This document shows positions 9,217 to 18,600 of a DNA stretch of 64,000 bases, piece after piece. The notes below the pieces were generated by a model, which saw nothing but the letters and a program-made list of their open reading frames with translations, searched no databases and was not told where the DNA came from. How positions within the stretch are numbered: the first letter of the stretch is position 1; every line of letters starts with the position of its first letter. This stretch comes from Candidatus Cryptobacteroides intestinavium (GTDB lineage: Bacteria; Bacteroidota; Bacteroidia; Bacteroidales; UBA932), in contig JADIMI010000021.1 of NCBI GenBank assembly GCA_017694845.1, positions 1 to 64,000 of the forward strand, in the 5' to 3' direction. Both the position numbers and the translations under genes were made by a program.

Positions 9217-10707
9217 TCACAGTCCTGATTCCACTTCATTCCTGAGTTGCGTGAGTGCGTATGTGCACCAGAGCATTCCTGCCTGTCCGTGGGTGTCCCC
9301 GGTAGTGCGCTCCCTGCTCTCATAATGTCCGACAGTGGACCCTGTCCCTGTCCCTGCACATACTTCCCTGAGGTCGTAGTTGTCATCGAGATAAGGTACA
9401 AGTCCGGTCCAGGCCATCCTGGCTGCCTTGCCGTAGATCTCCGCATCCAGCCAGCCGTTCATAACGCCTGTGATGAAAGCATAGGCGAACATCGCCGAGC
9501 CGGAAGTCTCTGTCCACATATCGGTGTGGTCGATAAGCTGAGCCCAGCAGCCTTCGTCCTTTTTCTGATAGATGTACAGCCCGGTCATCATATCCTTGTA
9601 TTCCGCCTTCAGGAGAGCTGTCTCCTCCGCGTAGTCAGGTATGTCCTCGATGATCTGGAGCATCTGCGGCATTCCGACCGCCATCCAACCGTTTCCTCTG
9701 GCCCAGAACTGAGGGGCATCCGGAGAATGCCAGTAGAGGCCCTGCGATCCTGGAAGTTCGTTGACATAGAGCACCATTTCCCTGACGGCACGGTCGAGGT
9801 AGCGGTTCTGGCTGTTGGACTTCGATGGCCACCACGGATCCGTGTTGTACTCCGGGTCATCCTTTGTCGCCTGATATGCCTGGATCTGGAGTGCGGTGAT
9901 CATAAACATATCATCTATCCACAGACGGGTCTGCCAGGAGCAGCCCTGATCCAGATAGGATTTCCATCCGCTGTAGGTACTCTCTGTCAGATTGTATTTC
10001 TTTCCCGGATCCACCCGTCCCGGATCATATTCCGCAGCATTGCTGAACCTGGTCCGGAACTCTTCGAGAGTATAGGGATGGAACTGGTTGTCGGCATACT
10101 CGAGGCCGAACTCAAGATATTCTTCACGTGTCTGAGGGAAATTGACTCCGGCATATTTCGGGTTGTCCATAATGGAGGCGATATGCAGGGAGATGGCTCC
10201 CCAGATGTAATAATCCACACGGTTGTGCTCGTCTCTCCACAGGAGACCGGTATAGAGCGGCTTGCCGCCTCCGAATGTAGTCTTGCCGGTAATGACATTG
10301 TCGTATCTGTCGACAATGCCCTGCATCAGAGAGAGCGCTTCCTGCCGTGCCTCGCTGTCTCCGGTGAGGATGGCGTTGTCGATGGCCGCCTCGAGGAACC
10401 AGAAGGCGCCGAGCCACGCGCAGACATCCGGGTAAGTGACGAAACTGCTGGATGACTTGTCCGTACGGCCCCAGTTGGAGTTAGGCACTTCAATGAATCT
10501 CTCCACAAGATGCTTTCCGCAGTCTATCGGCTCGGCCTTGCCTTCGAAATCAAGCAGCATACTGAAATCCGTGGTCTCTGTCTGGGACTGGTTCTGGTCT
10601 CCGTTTCCTGACCCGGCGTCAGGATGCAAGTCTTCCTTTCCGGCACAGCCGAAAAGGAGAAGACTGTTTATCAGTAGAGCTGACAATATGTTCATATATC
10701 TTGTCAT
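9217..10707 (-). CDS. GH105 family lipoprotein (unsaturated glucuronyl/galacturonyl hydrolase-like)
   Basis: This 496-residue protein starts at the ATG at 10705-10707, with an alternative ATG four codons in. It has a lipobox LLLFGC. The (alpha/alpha)6 barrel of GH105 is shown by YPDVCAWLGAFWFLEAA, RLWIDDMFMITALQIQAY with the Asp pair expected at the catalytic site, FWARGNGWMAVGM and SGSAMFAYAFITGVMNGWLD. GH105 enzymes hydrate the double bond of 4,5-unsaturated uronic acids left by polysaccharide lyases, releasing them from oligosaccharides. Its neighbour at 10719-11882 is a diverged paralogue, 11 bp upstream. The lipid anchor suggests this copy sits in a membrane, while the paralogue has an ordinary signal peptide. 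The two may act in different compartments or on different linkages; that is inference. Confidence 0.88.
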   Translation of the reverse strand: MTRYMNILSALLINSLLLFGCAGKEDLHPDAGSGNGDQNQSQTETTDFSMLLDFEGKAEPIDCGKHLVERFIEVPNSNWGRTDKSSSSFVTYPDVCAWLGAFWFLEAAIDNAILTGDSEARQEALSLMQGIVDRYDNVITGKTTFGGGKPLYTGLLWRDEHNRVDYYIWGAISLHIASIMDNPKYAGVNFPQTREEYLEFGLEYADNQFHPYTLEEFRTRFSNAAEYDPGRVDPGKKYNLTESTYSGWKSYLDQGCSWQTRLWIDDMFMITALQIQAYQATKDDPEYNTDPWWPSKSNSQNRYLDRAVREMVLYVNELPGSQGLYWHSPDAPQFWARGNGWMAVGMPQMLQIIEDIPDYAEETALLKAEYKDMMTGLYIYQKKDEGCWAQLIDHTDMWTETSGSAMFAYAFITGVMNGWLDAEIYGKAARMAWTGLVPYLDDNYDLREVCAGTGTGSTVGHYESRERTTGDTHGQAGMLWCTYALTQLRNEVESGL

Positions 10708-10718
10708 TCCTGATGGTT

Positions 10719-11882
10719 TTATTTCACCTTATACGGTTTCACATCTCCGACAAGAGCCTGGCAGCACCAGATGAGGGCGGCCTGTCCGTGAAGGTCTCCT
10801 GTCAGACGGCGGCGGTTCTGATACCAGGAGAGGCTGTTCTTCGCGCCTGTCCCTTCGCATACGTTGCGCAGGTCGTAGTTCTCATCGAGATAGGACAGGA
10901 GACGGAGATATCCCTTGCGGGCGGCCTCGCCATAGACTTTCTTGTCCAGCCAGCCGTTCTTCACTCCTACGATGAAAGCGTATGTGAACATAGCCGTAGA
11001 GGAAGTCTCTTTCCATGTGTCAGGGTTGTCTATGATCTGGTGCCACATTCCGTCATAGTCCTGGTAACGGAGAAGTGTCGACATCATCAACCTGTAGGCC
11101 TGCTCTATACGCGGACGGTACTCGCTGTCCTTCGGCATCAGCCTGAGCATCTCGGCCATCCCGACTGCCATCCAGCCATCCCCGCGTCCCCAGAAGTAAG
11201 GGGTGCCAGTGTGATGGTAGAACAGTCCGTTCGGTCTCTGGATCTCATCGAGATAGAGGCACATCTCCTCCGCTGCACGGTCGATATATTTCCTGTCTCC
11301 GGTCACTTCGTATGCCTGGGCCTGGAGCTCGGTAATCATAAACATATCATCCACCCAGAGCCTTGTCTGCCAGGAATATCCTTTCTCCTGCCAGCCGCGC
11401 TGCTCCTGAGTCGGTGCCGGCGGCATCACCCACTGTCCGTCGGCATACTTGAGTCCCAGGTCAAGGTATCTCTGCTCCTGCTCCCTCTTGTAGATTTCGA
11501 GAGGGACTGCACCGAACACATAGAAGTCGACCACATTGTGCTCCTTAGGGAACATTTCCGGCTGGAGATGCTTCTGCTCCCCGAAGAGAGGCTCGAACCT
11601 CTCTACAAGGCCATCGTAGAGGGCATCGTCTCCGGTCGTCTGTGCAAACCAGAGAGAGCCGAGCCATGCGCATACATCCGGGTATGTAATGAGTTTCACC
11701 TCGTATTTGGAGTTGATGTCACCCCAGTGGGAATGAGGGGTGTCAAGGTAGTGCTCCACAAGCTTCTTCCCGATCACTTCAGGCTCGCTGCCTTCCGGAA
11801 AGTTCTTGAGGTCCCAGCTTTTCTGGGCGAACATCGCCGTAGATGCGATGAGGGCGGCAAAAATCAATGCTGTTCTTTTCAT
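10719..11882 (-). CDS. GH105 family unsaturated uronyl hydrolase-like enzyme (periplasmic)
   Basis: The open frame can be read from a TTG at 11900. The ATG at 11880-11882 is preferred because it gives a clean signal peptide, MKRTALIFAALIASTAMFAQ, and a 387-residue product of normal GH105 length. Motifs are YPDVCAWLGSLWFAQ, TRLWVDDMFMITELQAQAY (catalytic Asp region), GTPYFWGRGDGWMAVGMAEM and SSTAMFTYAFIVGVKNGWLD. The predicted role is hydrolysis of 4,5-unsaturated glucuronic or galacturonic acid at the non-reducing end of lyase products in the periplasm. No polysaccharide lyase is recognised in the visible operon, so the substrate-making lyase may be the unidentified protein at 13445-15475 or may lie outside the window. 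Confidence 0.9.
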   Translation of the reverse strand: MKRTALIFAALIASTAMFAQKSWDLKNFPEGSEPEVIGKKLVEHYLDTPHSHWGDINSKYEVKLITYPDVCAWLGSLWFAQTTGDDALYDGLVERFEPLFGEQKHLQPEMFPKEHNVVDFYVFGAVPLEIYKREQEQRYLDLGLKYADGQWVMPPAPTQEQRGWQEKGYSWQTRLWVDDMFMITELQAQAYEVTGDRKYIDRAAEEMCLYLDEIQRPNGLFYHHTGTPYFWGRGDGWMAVGMAEMLRLMPKDSEYRPRIEQAYRLMMSTLLRYQDYDGMWHQIIDNPDTWKETSSTAMFTYAFIVGVKNGWLDKKVYGEAARKGYLRLLSYLDENYDLRNVCEGTGAKNSLSWYQNRRRLTGDLHGQAALIWCCQALVGDVKPYKVK

Positions 11883-11937
11883 TATCTTTCTGTTTAACAA
11901 GTTTTCATCATATTATAGGCGATACGGCCCGGTGTAA

Positions 11938-13443
11938 TCAGTATTTGTTGGTGAGCGGCTCTCCTGAAGGCACTGCTATCTCCTCCTGCCAGCCTACAGG
12001 CTTGCCGAATACAGGACGGCCGTTCTCGTCCCAGGTGAATTTCTGGATGAAGCAGTCCCTGTAGCTCCAGCCGCTGTCGGTATATCTCTGGGTGTGATAC
12101 ATTATCCAGTCTTCCGTACCGTCCGGAGACTTGAGGAAGGTGTTGTGTCCTGTCCCGTGGACTCCTCCGATATGCATGCTTGCCTCGTTGTGGATGTCAT
12201 CCAGATTCGGGTTGTCTGCCTTGTAAGGGCCATCATCATTCCTCCAGAACACATAGTTGCTGCTCTTGGTCCAGTTGTCCGGATTCATAGGGTCGCTGGT
12301 CGCAGAATTGGTGAGGTCGAGCTCGATCCAGCCGAGCCTGTAGTCATTGGTCCAGGAACCGTTGCAGGAATAGACGCAGAAAAGCTTGGTCCTGTCCGGG
12401 TTGAAGAGCATTGCCGGTCCCTCGTTTATGCTGCTGTTGGCTTTCTCCCAGGCCATCTCCGCCCTTGAAATCTCCACGCGCGGGCTGTTGATGGTATAAG
12501 GGTTCTCCATAGTGGCGATATACAGCCTCTGGCTTCCATCCTCCTGGGTCGGCTGGCCTGACCATACCGCATAGAGCTGGCCATCAAGCTCAAAGACGGT
12601 CATATCGATGGCATAGTCGTTATTCTTGGTTTCAACGACGCCTTTATTCTGGTAGATAGCGAAATTTTCCTCATCGCTGGTGAATATCTGTCCCATATCC
12701 TCCCAGGTGCCGCTGTAAGGATCGGTCGTCTGGCAGCGGATTACCCCTGTCCTCTGGCTGCCGTAATCGCTGCCGAAATAAGGATCAGCCTGAGACTCGC
12801 TGCTTGGCCAGCCTGCTGCATAATAGACATACCACGCGCCTCTGACATAGTGGAGTTCAGGAGCCCACAGATTGGCCCTGTTCCATGCACCGGCAGTCTT
12901 TGGAAGAGACCATACGCTCTTCGTGCCTCCCGGCACTGTCATCAGGCTGGACTTGCCAAGGTTGACATTGTTGCCCTGAGCCTTGCAGAGATAATAGATC
13001 ACCTCGCTGCCGTTGTCCTGCCTCCATGAATACGGGTCAGGGAGAGGCTGGAAGATCGGATTCCTGAATGTCCTGGTCTGCTTTACGATGATTTTCAGAG
13101 GGTCGGCCCCTTCCGCCTTGAACTGCACCGCACCTTCCCTGTCCGGACCGGATGCCGCGCTGCCCTCGGCATAGTTGCTCTCGTAGCTTACGGTGACTGT
13201 CATGTCCCCCTTCCCTACTGTAGGGGATACCGTGATCCAGTCAGCCTGAGGGATGGCTGTCCACGAGGTATTGGATGATATCTTCACCTCGAAAGAGCCC
13301 TCATCGTTGTTCACAGCCTTCTCGGTGACATCGGCGCTGATATAGAGCCCGTCACTGTCTCCCCCTTCGTTTGGCTTGCTGCAGCTGCAGCCGACAGCGA
13401 CCACGCAGACTGCAAGAAGCAGAGTGTCGTATAACTTTCTCAT
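11938..13443 (-). CDS. BACON-GH43 lipoprotein (arabinofuranosidase/galactosidase/xylosidase-type)
   Basis: The start is set at the ATG at 13441-13443, because a longer reading adds 31 residues without a signal sequence. The 501-residue product has a lipobox-like VVAVGC signal and a BACON domain (about 40-125; SFEVKISSNTSWTAIPQADW and WITVSPTVGKGD). A five-bladed GH43 propeller follows, with the three expected acidic sites: Asp in NPIFQPLPDPYSW, Asp in NDYAIDMTVFE and Glu in SSINEGPAML. GH43 enzymes remove arabinose, xylose or galactose side chains by inversion. BACON modules often link surface enzymes to mucin or glycan. Only 1 bp separates it from the stop of the upstream gene, so translation is probably coupled. 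The exact sugar specificity is unknown. Confidence 0.87.
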   Translation of the reverse strand: MRKLYDTLLLAVCVVAVGCSCSKPNEGGDSDGLYISADVTEKAVNNDEGSFEVKISSNTSWTAIPQADWITVSPTVGKGDMTVTVSYESNYAEGSAASGPDREGAVQFKAEGADPLKIIVKQTRTFRNPIFQPLPDPYSWRQDNGSEVIYYLCKAQGNNVNLGKSSLMTVPGGTKSVWSLPKTAGAWNRANLWAPELHYVRGAWYVYYAAGWPSSESQADPYFGSDYGSQRTGVIRCQTTDPYSGTWEDMGQIFTSDEENFAIYQNKGVVETKNNDYAIDMTVFELDGQLYAVWSGQPTQEDGSQRLYIATMENPYTINSPRVEISRAEMAWEKANSSINEGPAMLFNPDRTKLFCVYSCNGSWTNDYRLGWIELDLTNSATSDPMNPDNWTKSSNYVFWRNDDGPYKADNPNLDDIHNEASMHIGGVHGTGHNTFLKSPDGTEDWIMYHTQRYTDSGWSYRDCFIQKFTWDENGRPVFGKPVGWQEEIAVPSGEPLTNKY

Positions 13444-13444
13444 A

Positions 13445-15475
13445 TTATCGTTGGTTTTTGAAATAATTTTCAGCCCGTCCCGGGGTGAGCATCTGCCACA
13501 GCGATGCGACAGTCCAGCCCGGAGCAAATATGTCATTGTAGAATCCTTTGCCGTTCTTCCCGTAGTCCCAGGCGGTATGCTGGACCACTTCCGGGCAGTA
13601 GCCCTCTTTCGCTATGTCATACATCGACCCCGCCTCCGGCAGAAGCTGGAGCATGGAGGTGCGTATCACTTCCGTGAATGACGAGAAGCGCGGCTCATCA
13701 TATTTCTCCGCAAGGAAATCGAGCACATCGGCAAACTCGAATATGAATACATCTATATGATTGTTCTCCACAGATACATTGCCCCAGCCGCGGGACCGGA
13801 ATCCCACATCCCCCAGCATCTGCCCCTGGGCGAAAGGCACATCCCACAGATAGTACCACGACAGGGCGAAAAAGGCGGATTCGAGACAGAGGTCGGCATA
13901 GTGCCGCCGCATTGCCTTGTTCTTCTCCACGAGACACATATAGTACATAGCCGTGGAAGTATAGAGAGAGGCTTCCTTGTCCTCGCAGTTCGCATCCAGA
14001 GTGGATGAAAAATAGTCGGCCTTGGCGATCAGCTCTTTCTCGAGATATCCGGCGGCCAGCTCTGCCGCAGCCAGATAGTCCCTGTCCCTGAAATATCTGT
14101 ATCCCATTGCAAGAGGCAGCACTGCGGATGATGTGCTGCCGCCGGATGGATCCTTGACATCCAGCGCATCGCTGAACTTGCGCGGGAAGCTTCCATCCTC
14201 TCCCTGCAGAAGGAGGAACCTGTCCAGAACAGTCCTTATCCTTGACTCCCATTCCGGATGACGTCTTCCGGCATTCTTCTCATAGTCAAGATATGTCAGC
14301 ACCGCACAGACTCCTTCGGACTGACGGCGTATACTGTATATGCCGCTTTCCGCACCATCCGGGTCCTTCCCGAAATCCACATCTTCCCTGAACAGCCCGC
14401 CTGACGTAAAGCCGTTCTCGAGATAACTGCTGAAAACAGACTCTGCCTGAGCGACAAGATCCTTCCGAGACTGCTCATAGCCATACTCCAGAGCGTTGAA
14501 TGCATTCAACAGCACTCTGCCGATAAAACCGACTTCAGCCTTGCCGTTTGGCTTGCAGTCAGCCGTGCGCAGCCCGACCCCTGAATAATATTTCAAAGGA
14601 TGGCTGCCCACATAGCTCTGCGTGAAATATTTTGAAAGGATTGCTTTTGCCTCTTCAGGGGTATGCACTGCCTCCACCGGGTCCGGAACGAGCCTGTCGT
14701 ATGAATATTCCCATACATCGGCAATGAAATCAGACCAGGAGGCAGACCTGCCTTTCCTGATCTCCCAGACCACATTATGCGATTCTCCGGCATCGAGCCT
14801 GCTGAAAGAGCATACGTCCGGAGCCAGGGTGAGCTTCCTTATATAGGACTTAGGTTCTTCCCTGTAAGGGAATCCGAACACTATGTCCGCCTTGCCTCCG
14901 TTGTCGTTGAATCCGGTATATCCGACTGATGTCTCGCCCGAAAGGATCACCTCCCCTGCCGTATGGCACGGCTGTGCATCGCAGCCCGACTCCTCGATAC
15001 GGAGGACCGTGCAGTATTCTCCGGTAGCCTTGTCATAGATGCCTGTGAGAGGTGCGCTCAGCCTGTCTTCCCTGACAGCCCAGCTGTCGCTCGTACGGAA
15101 GGACGGGGCAGATGCCGGGGAACGCATATTGTCCCTGTACCAGAATCCCGGCATATAGAACAGGCAGTCGCCGTAACCGAATCCCGTGTGGAGACTCTGA
15201 CCTATATTATAATATATAAGGTCTGTCGCGGTGATGGTGAGCTCCACCACGACCGCGTCATCTTTTTCATATATCTTTCTTGTAATGGACAGCGGAAGAT
15301 CAGCCGCTGCGGAAAGTTCTCCGGAAAGAGGTCCGTCGAGAGAGAATGTCTCGGCCGGATTGCCCGGGGTCTTCAGAGAAATGCTCCCCGAAAAGTCCGG
15401 CATCTGTGCGTTTGCACACAGCGCGGAGACGAGGGAAAATATGATTGCAGAAATTGTTTTTATCCGTGTTACCAT
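13445..15475 (-). CDS. Exported protein of unknown family, probable alpha/alpha-toroid glycan-active enzyme
   Basis: I do not recognise the family. The start is the ATG at 15473-15475, which gives a signal peptide (MVTRIKTISAIIFSLVSALC, cleaved after ANA) and 676 residues. Longer readings have no signal. Residues 25-300 look like beta-rich sandwich sequence (for example VVVELTITATDLIYYNIGQS). Residues 310-670 are helical repeats of six-hairpin toroid type: EVGFIGRVLLNAFNALEYGY, RQSEGVCAVLTYLDYE, LLLQGEDGSFPRKF, STAMYYMCLVEKN and FFALSWYYLWDVPFAQGQM. This sandwich-plus-toroid plan is common among polysaccharide lyases and several glycosidase families. It is first in the operon ahead of GH43 and two GH105 enzymes, so a lyase supplying unsaturated uronates is a reasonable but unproven guess. 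Confidence 0.6.
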   Translation of the reverse strand: MVTRIKTISAIIFSLVSALCANAQMPDFSGSISLKTPGNPAETFSLDGPLSGELSAAADLPLSITRKIYEKDDAVVVELTITATDLIYYNIGQSLHTGFGYGDCLFYMPGFWYRDNMRSPASAPSFRTSDSWAVREDRLSAPLTGIYDKATGEYCTVLRIEESGCDAQPCHTAGEVILSGETSVGYTGFNDNGGKADIVFGFPYREEPKSYIRKLTLAPDVCSFSRLDAGESHNVVWEIRKGRSASWSDFIADVWEYSYDRLVPDPVEAVHTPEEAKAILSKYFTQSYVGSHPLKYYSGVGLRTADCKPNGKAEVGFIGRVLLNAFNALEYGYEQSRKDLVAQAESVFSSYLENGFTSGGLFREDVDFGKDPDGAESGIYSIRRQSEGVCAVLTYLDYEKNAGRRHPEWESRIRTVLDRFLLLQGEDGSFPRKFSDALDVKDPSGGSTSSAVLPLAMGYRYFRDRDYLAAAELAAGYLEKELIAKADYFSSTLDANCEDKEASLYTSTAMYYMCLVEKNKAMRRHYADLCLESAFFALSWYYLWDVPFAQGQMLGDVGFRSRGWGNVSVENNHIDVFIFEFADVLDFLAEKYDEPRFSSFTEVIRTSMLQLLPEAGSMYDIAKEGYCPEVVQHTAWDYGKNGKGFYNDIFAPGWTVASLWQMLTPGRAENYFKNQR

Positions 15476-15638
15476 AATGCGGTCATTGAACTCTGCAAAG
15501 GAACACAAAGAGAAGCATTTCGAATAGCACAATTTTCTCAAAAAATAGCACAATTTGCTCAAAACGACATCCAGAGCCCCAAAAAATGCTCTTTCCATTA
15601 AAATATGAGTATCTTTGTCCGCACAACCACATACCGCT
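15476..15638. promoter_or_regulatory. Divergent control region between PUL 1 operon and HTCS gene
   Basis: These 163 bp separate the minus-strand operon from the plus-strand regulator. TATCTTTG at 15610-15617 matches the Bacteroidota -7 box TAnnTTTG for the HTCS gene, leaving a leader of roughly 15 nt. For the minus strand, TTCCTTTG (complement of 15496-15503) is one base off the -7 consensus, and the operon start codon lies about 20 bp downstream. The tandem repeat at 15523-15564 sits between the two. Confidence 0.55.
15523..15564. promoter_or_regulatory. 21-bp tandem direct repeat, candidate HTCS operator
   Basis: Two adjacent 21-bp units (15523-15543 and 15544-15564) both start AATAGCACAATTT and end CTCAAAA. 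They differ at one base (T or G before CTCAAAA). Spacing of exactly two helical turns puts both units on one face of the DNA, as expected for an AraC-type DNA-binding domain acting as a dimer. The adjacent HTCS carries such a domain. The repeat is seen directly; the binding role is inferred. Confidence 0.6.
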
Positions 15639-18600
15639 ATGAAGAAATTCATCATCTCTCTTTTGTCCCTGTTTCTGCTCCTGCCGGAAGTGCAGTCACA
15701 GTCTCTTTATTTCGACAGGATCGACATCAGAGATGGACTTTCACAGAACACGGTCACCGCAATCATCCAGGACAGCAGAGGATTTATGTGGTTCGGGACA
15801 AAGGACGGGCTGAACAGGTATGACGGGACCCGCTTCAGGATATTCCGGCATCTCCCGTACGACAGCTCCGGTCTCGGCAACAACAACATCAGGTGTCTGG
15901 TGGAGGATACTGACAATAATATATGGGCCGGGACAAATTCCGGGCTGTATGTCTATGATACGGAATACGACAGATTCTCGGAGGTGGAGATCCTCGGGCC
16001 AGGGGGGGGCGAAAGTGAATAGTCCGGTCCTTGGAATGAAGAGAGACCGTTCCGGCCGGATATGGATCTCGGTCGAGTCATACGGCATCTACTGTTACGA
16101 CCCCGCCACCGGCAAGACGGAGTGCAGATACCACTCGAAAAATCCGATAAACACCCTCGCGGTCGATGACAGGACCGGGGCTGTCTGGTTCTCCTGGGCG
16201 GCAGGCGGGCTGTACTGCACAGAAGATGACTTCAACAATGTCTATCCTTATCTTCTCAGCGACGGGAGCAGGGTCTATCCTGAAGATGTGATCACTTTCA
16301 TCGATGTAAATGACTACGGCCGCATATATATAGGTCTCGAGAAAGGAGGTCTGGCTGAACTTGAACGGAAGACCGGCGAGATACACCATATCAGGCTGTC
16401 GCGGACCCCTCTGTTCGTAAGATACATTCTGAGGTATTCCCCGGATGAACTCTGGGTCGGGACGGAGACAGGCCTATATATCTACAATACAAGGACAAAA
16501 GCAAGGGAGCATCTGGTCAATTCCATGTATGACCAGTATTCATTGTCCGACAATGCGATACATTCCATCTGCAAAGACAGTGACGGGGGAATATGGCTCG
16601 GCACCTTCTTCGGAGGGGTGAACTACCTCCCGAAAAGGAATCCGGACTTCAGGAAATACTATTACACCGGCGATGCCGGGTCGCTCGGAGGCCTGAGGGT
16701 CGGGGAAATGTGCTCCGATGGCAGCGGAGGAATATGGGTAGGGACAGAAGATGCCGGCCTGTACAGATTCGACCCGAAGACAGGGAGGTTCTCTTTCTTC
16801 GGCCCGAGCAGGGATTTCTCAAATATACAGTCCCTTCTTCTTGATGGCAGATACCTGTGGGTCAGCACTTTCTCAAAGGGCATCAGGGTTATCGACACCC
16901 GGACACAGGCGGTACGGGGATACGAGGTCGTCAACAAGCCAGGGCCGAGACTGTTCAGCAACAACGTCTTCGCTCTTGAAAAGGGGGCTGATGGACGGAT
17001 ATATATCGGGACTATGCACGGCCTCCAGTTCTACAACAGAGAGACGGATGATTTCGGATTCGTCCCGCAGATCAACGGAGGCAAGATGGTCAATGACATC
17101 CTGTCCGATTCGGACGGCAACCTGTGGGTTGGGACCCTGTCCAACGGGCTTTATCTCCGGGATGCGGAGAACGGGGAATGGAGACAGTTCCTGCACAGCC
17201 CATCCGACACGGCATCCATCCCGGTCAACAATGTCCTGAGCATATTCGAGGACAGTGCAGGCCGGCTGTGGATAACGACCGATGGAGGAGGATTCAGCCT
17301 GTACGAAGCTCAGACATCCTCGTTCAGGACCTTCACTTCAGAAAACGGGATGCCGAGCGATGTGGTGTACCAGATCGTCGAGGATGACTCAGGCATTTTC
17401 TGGATTTCCACAGGCAAGGGGCTGGTGCGGTTCAGCCCTACAAAAGAAAAGGTGGAGAGGGTCTATGTATCCGACAACGGCCTCCTGTGTGACCAGTTCA
17501 ATTACGGATCCAGCTTCAAGGATGACAGCGGGCATATATATTTCGGAAGCATCGAGGGGCTGGTCTCCTTCAGCCCTGATATACTGATGGCTGGAACAGG
17601 GACGGATGACCATCCGATATTCTTCACCGGATTTTCCCTGCAGACCGAGGAGATATCTGTCGGCGGCAAGGGCTCGCCCCTGCAGAAGGACATCACTTTC
17701 ACCGATTCCATCGAACTCGGCTATGAAAACAACGGTTTTTCTGTAGATATGGCGGTGCTGGACTACAGTACCAGGCCGAGACTGCAGTTTATGCTCGATG
17801 GGGTCGACAGCAAATGGAGGACATATACAGGCAATACAGTGACATATTCCAATGTCGCACCCGGAAACTATACACTGATGGCGAGGACCGGAAGCAACGG
17901 GGAGGTCGGCAGGACATTGAATATCAAGATACTGCCTCCGTGGTACAGATCCACCGTGGCAAGTCTGGTGTATATAGTCATTTTCATCGCGCTCATCTTT
18001 GCAGGTATCAGCATATACCACAGAAGGGCGGTGCTGAAAAGGAAGAAATACATACTTTCATACGAGAGGAAGAAGGAGAAGGAGGTATATGACTCCAAGA
18101 TCTCGTTCTTTACCGACATCACCCACGAGATCAGGACCCCTCTCACCTTGATAAAAGGCCCTCTCGACAATATCCTGGCCAAGGACAATCTCGATCCGAG
18201 GATAGCGAGGGACCTGAACATCATGAGCAGGAACACCGACCGGCTTCTTGTGCTGGTGAACCAGCTTCTGGATTTCCAGAAGATAGAGAAGGAGAACCTT
18301 TCGCTCGACCTGTCCAGGCAGAATGTGGCCGCTATCCTTGAAGATGTGAATTCGAGATTCAGCGTCTCGATGTCGCAGCTGCAGAAAGACTGCACGCTGG
18401 AGATAACGGACAGGGATATGTACGCGATGGTGGATGCAGAGGCGTTCACCAAGATAGTCAGCAATATGCTGTCCAACGCGATGAAATATTCAGAACGGAA
18501 GATAAGGATACGGCTCTACCGTTCCGGAGATATGCTGTGCCTGTCCGTCAGCAATGATGGGGAGCTTGTCCCTCCTGACAAGAGGGAGGCCATTTTCGCC

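Noticed and set aside
13444..13536. 31-codon extension of the BACON-GH43 protein
   Set aside because: It overlaps the upstream gene and hides the lipoprotein signal.
15476..15655. 60-codon N-terminal extension of the unknown PUL 1 protein
   Set aside because: It has no signal peptide and would cover the divergent promoter and the 21-bp repeats. The internal ATG at 15475 gives a clean signal.
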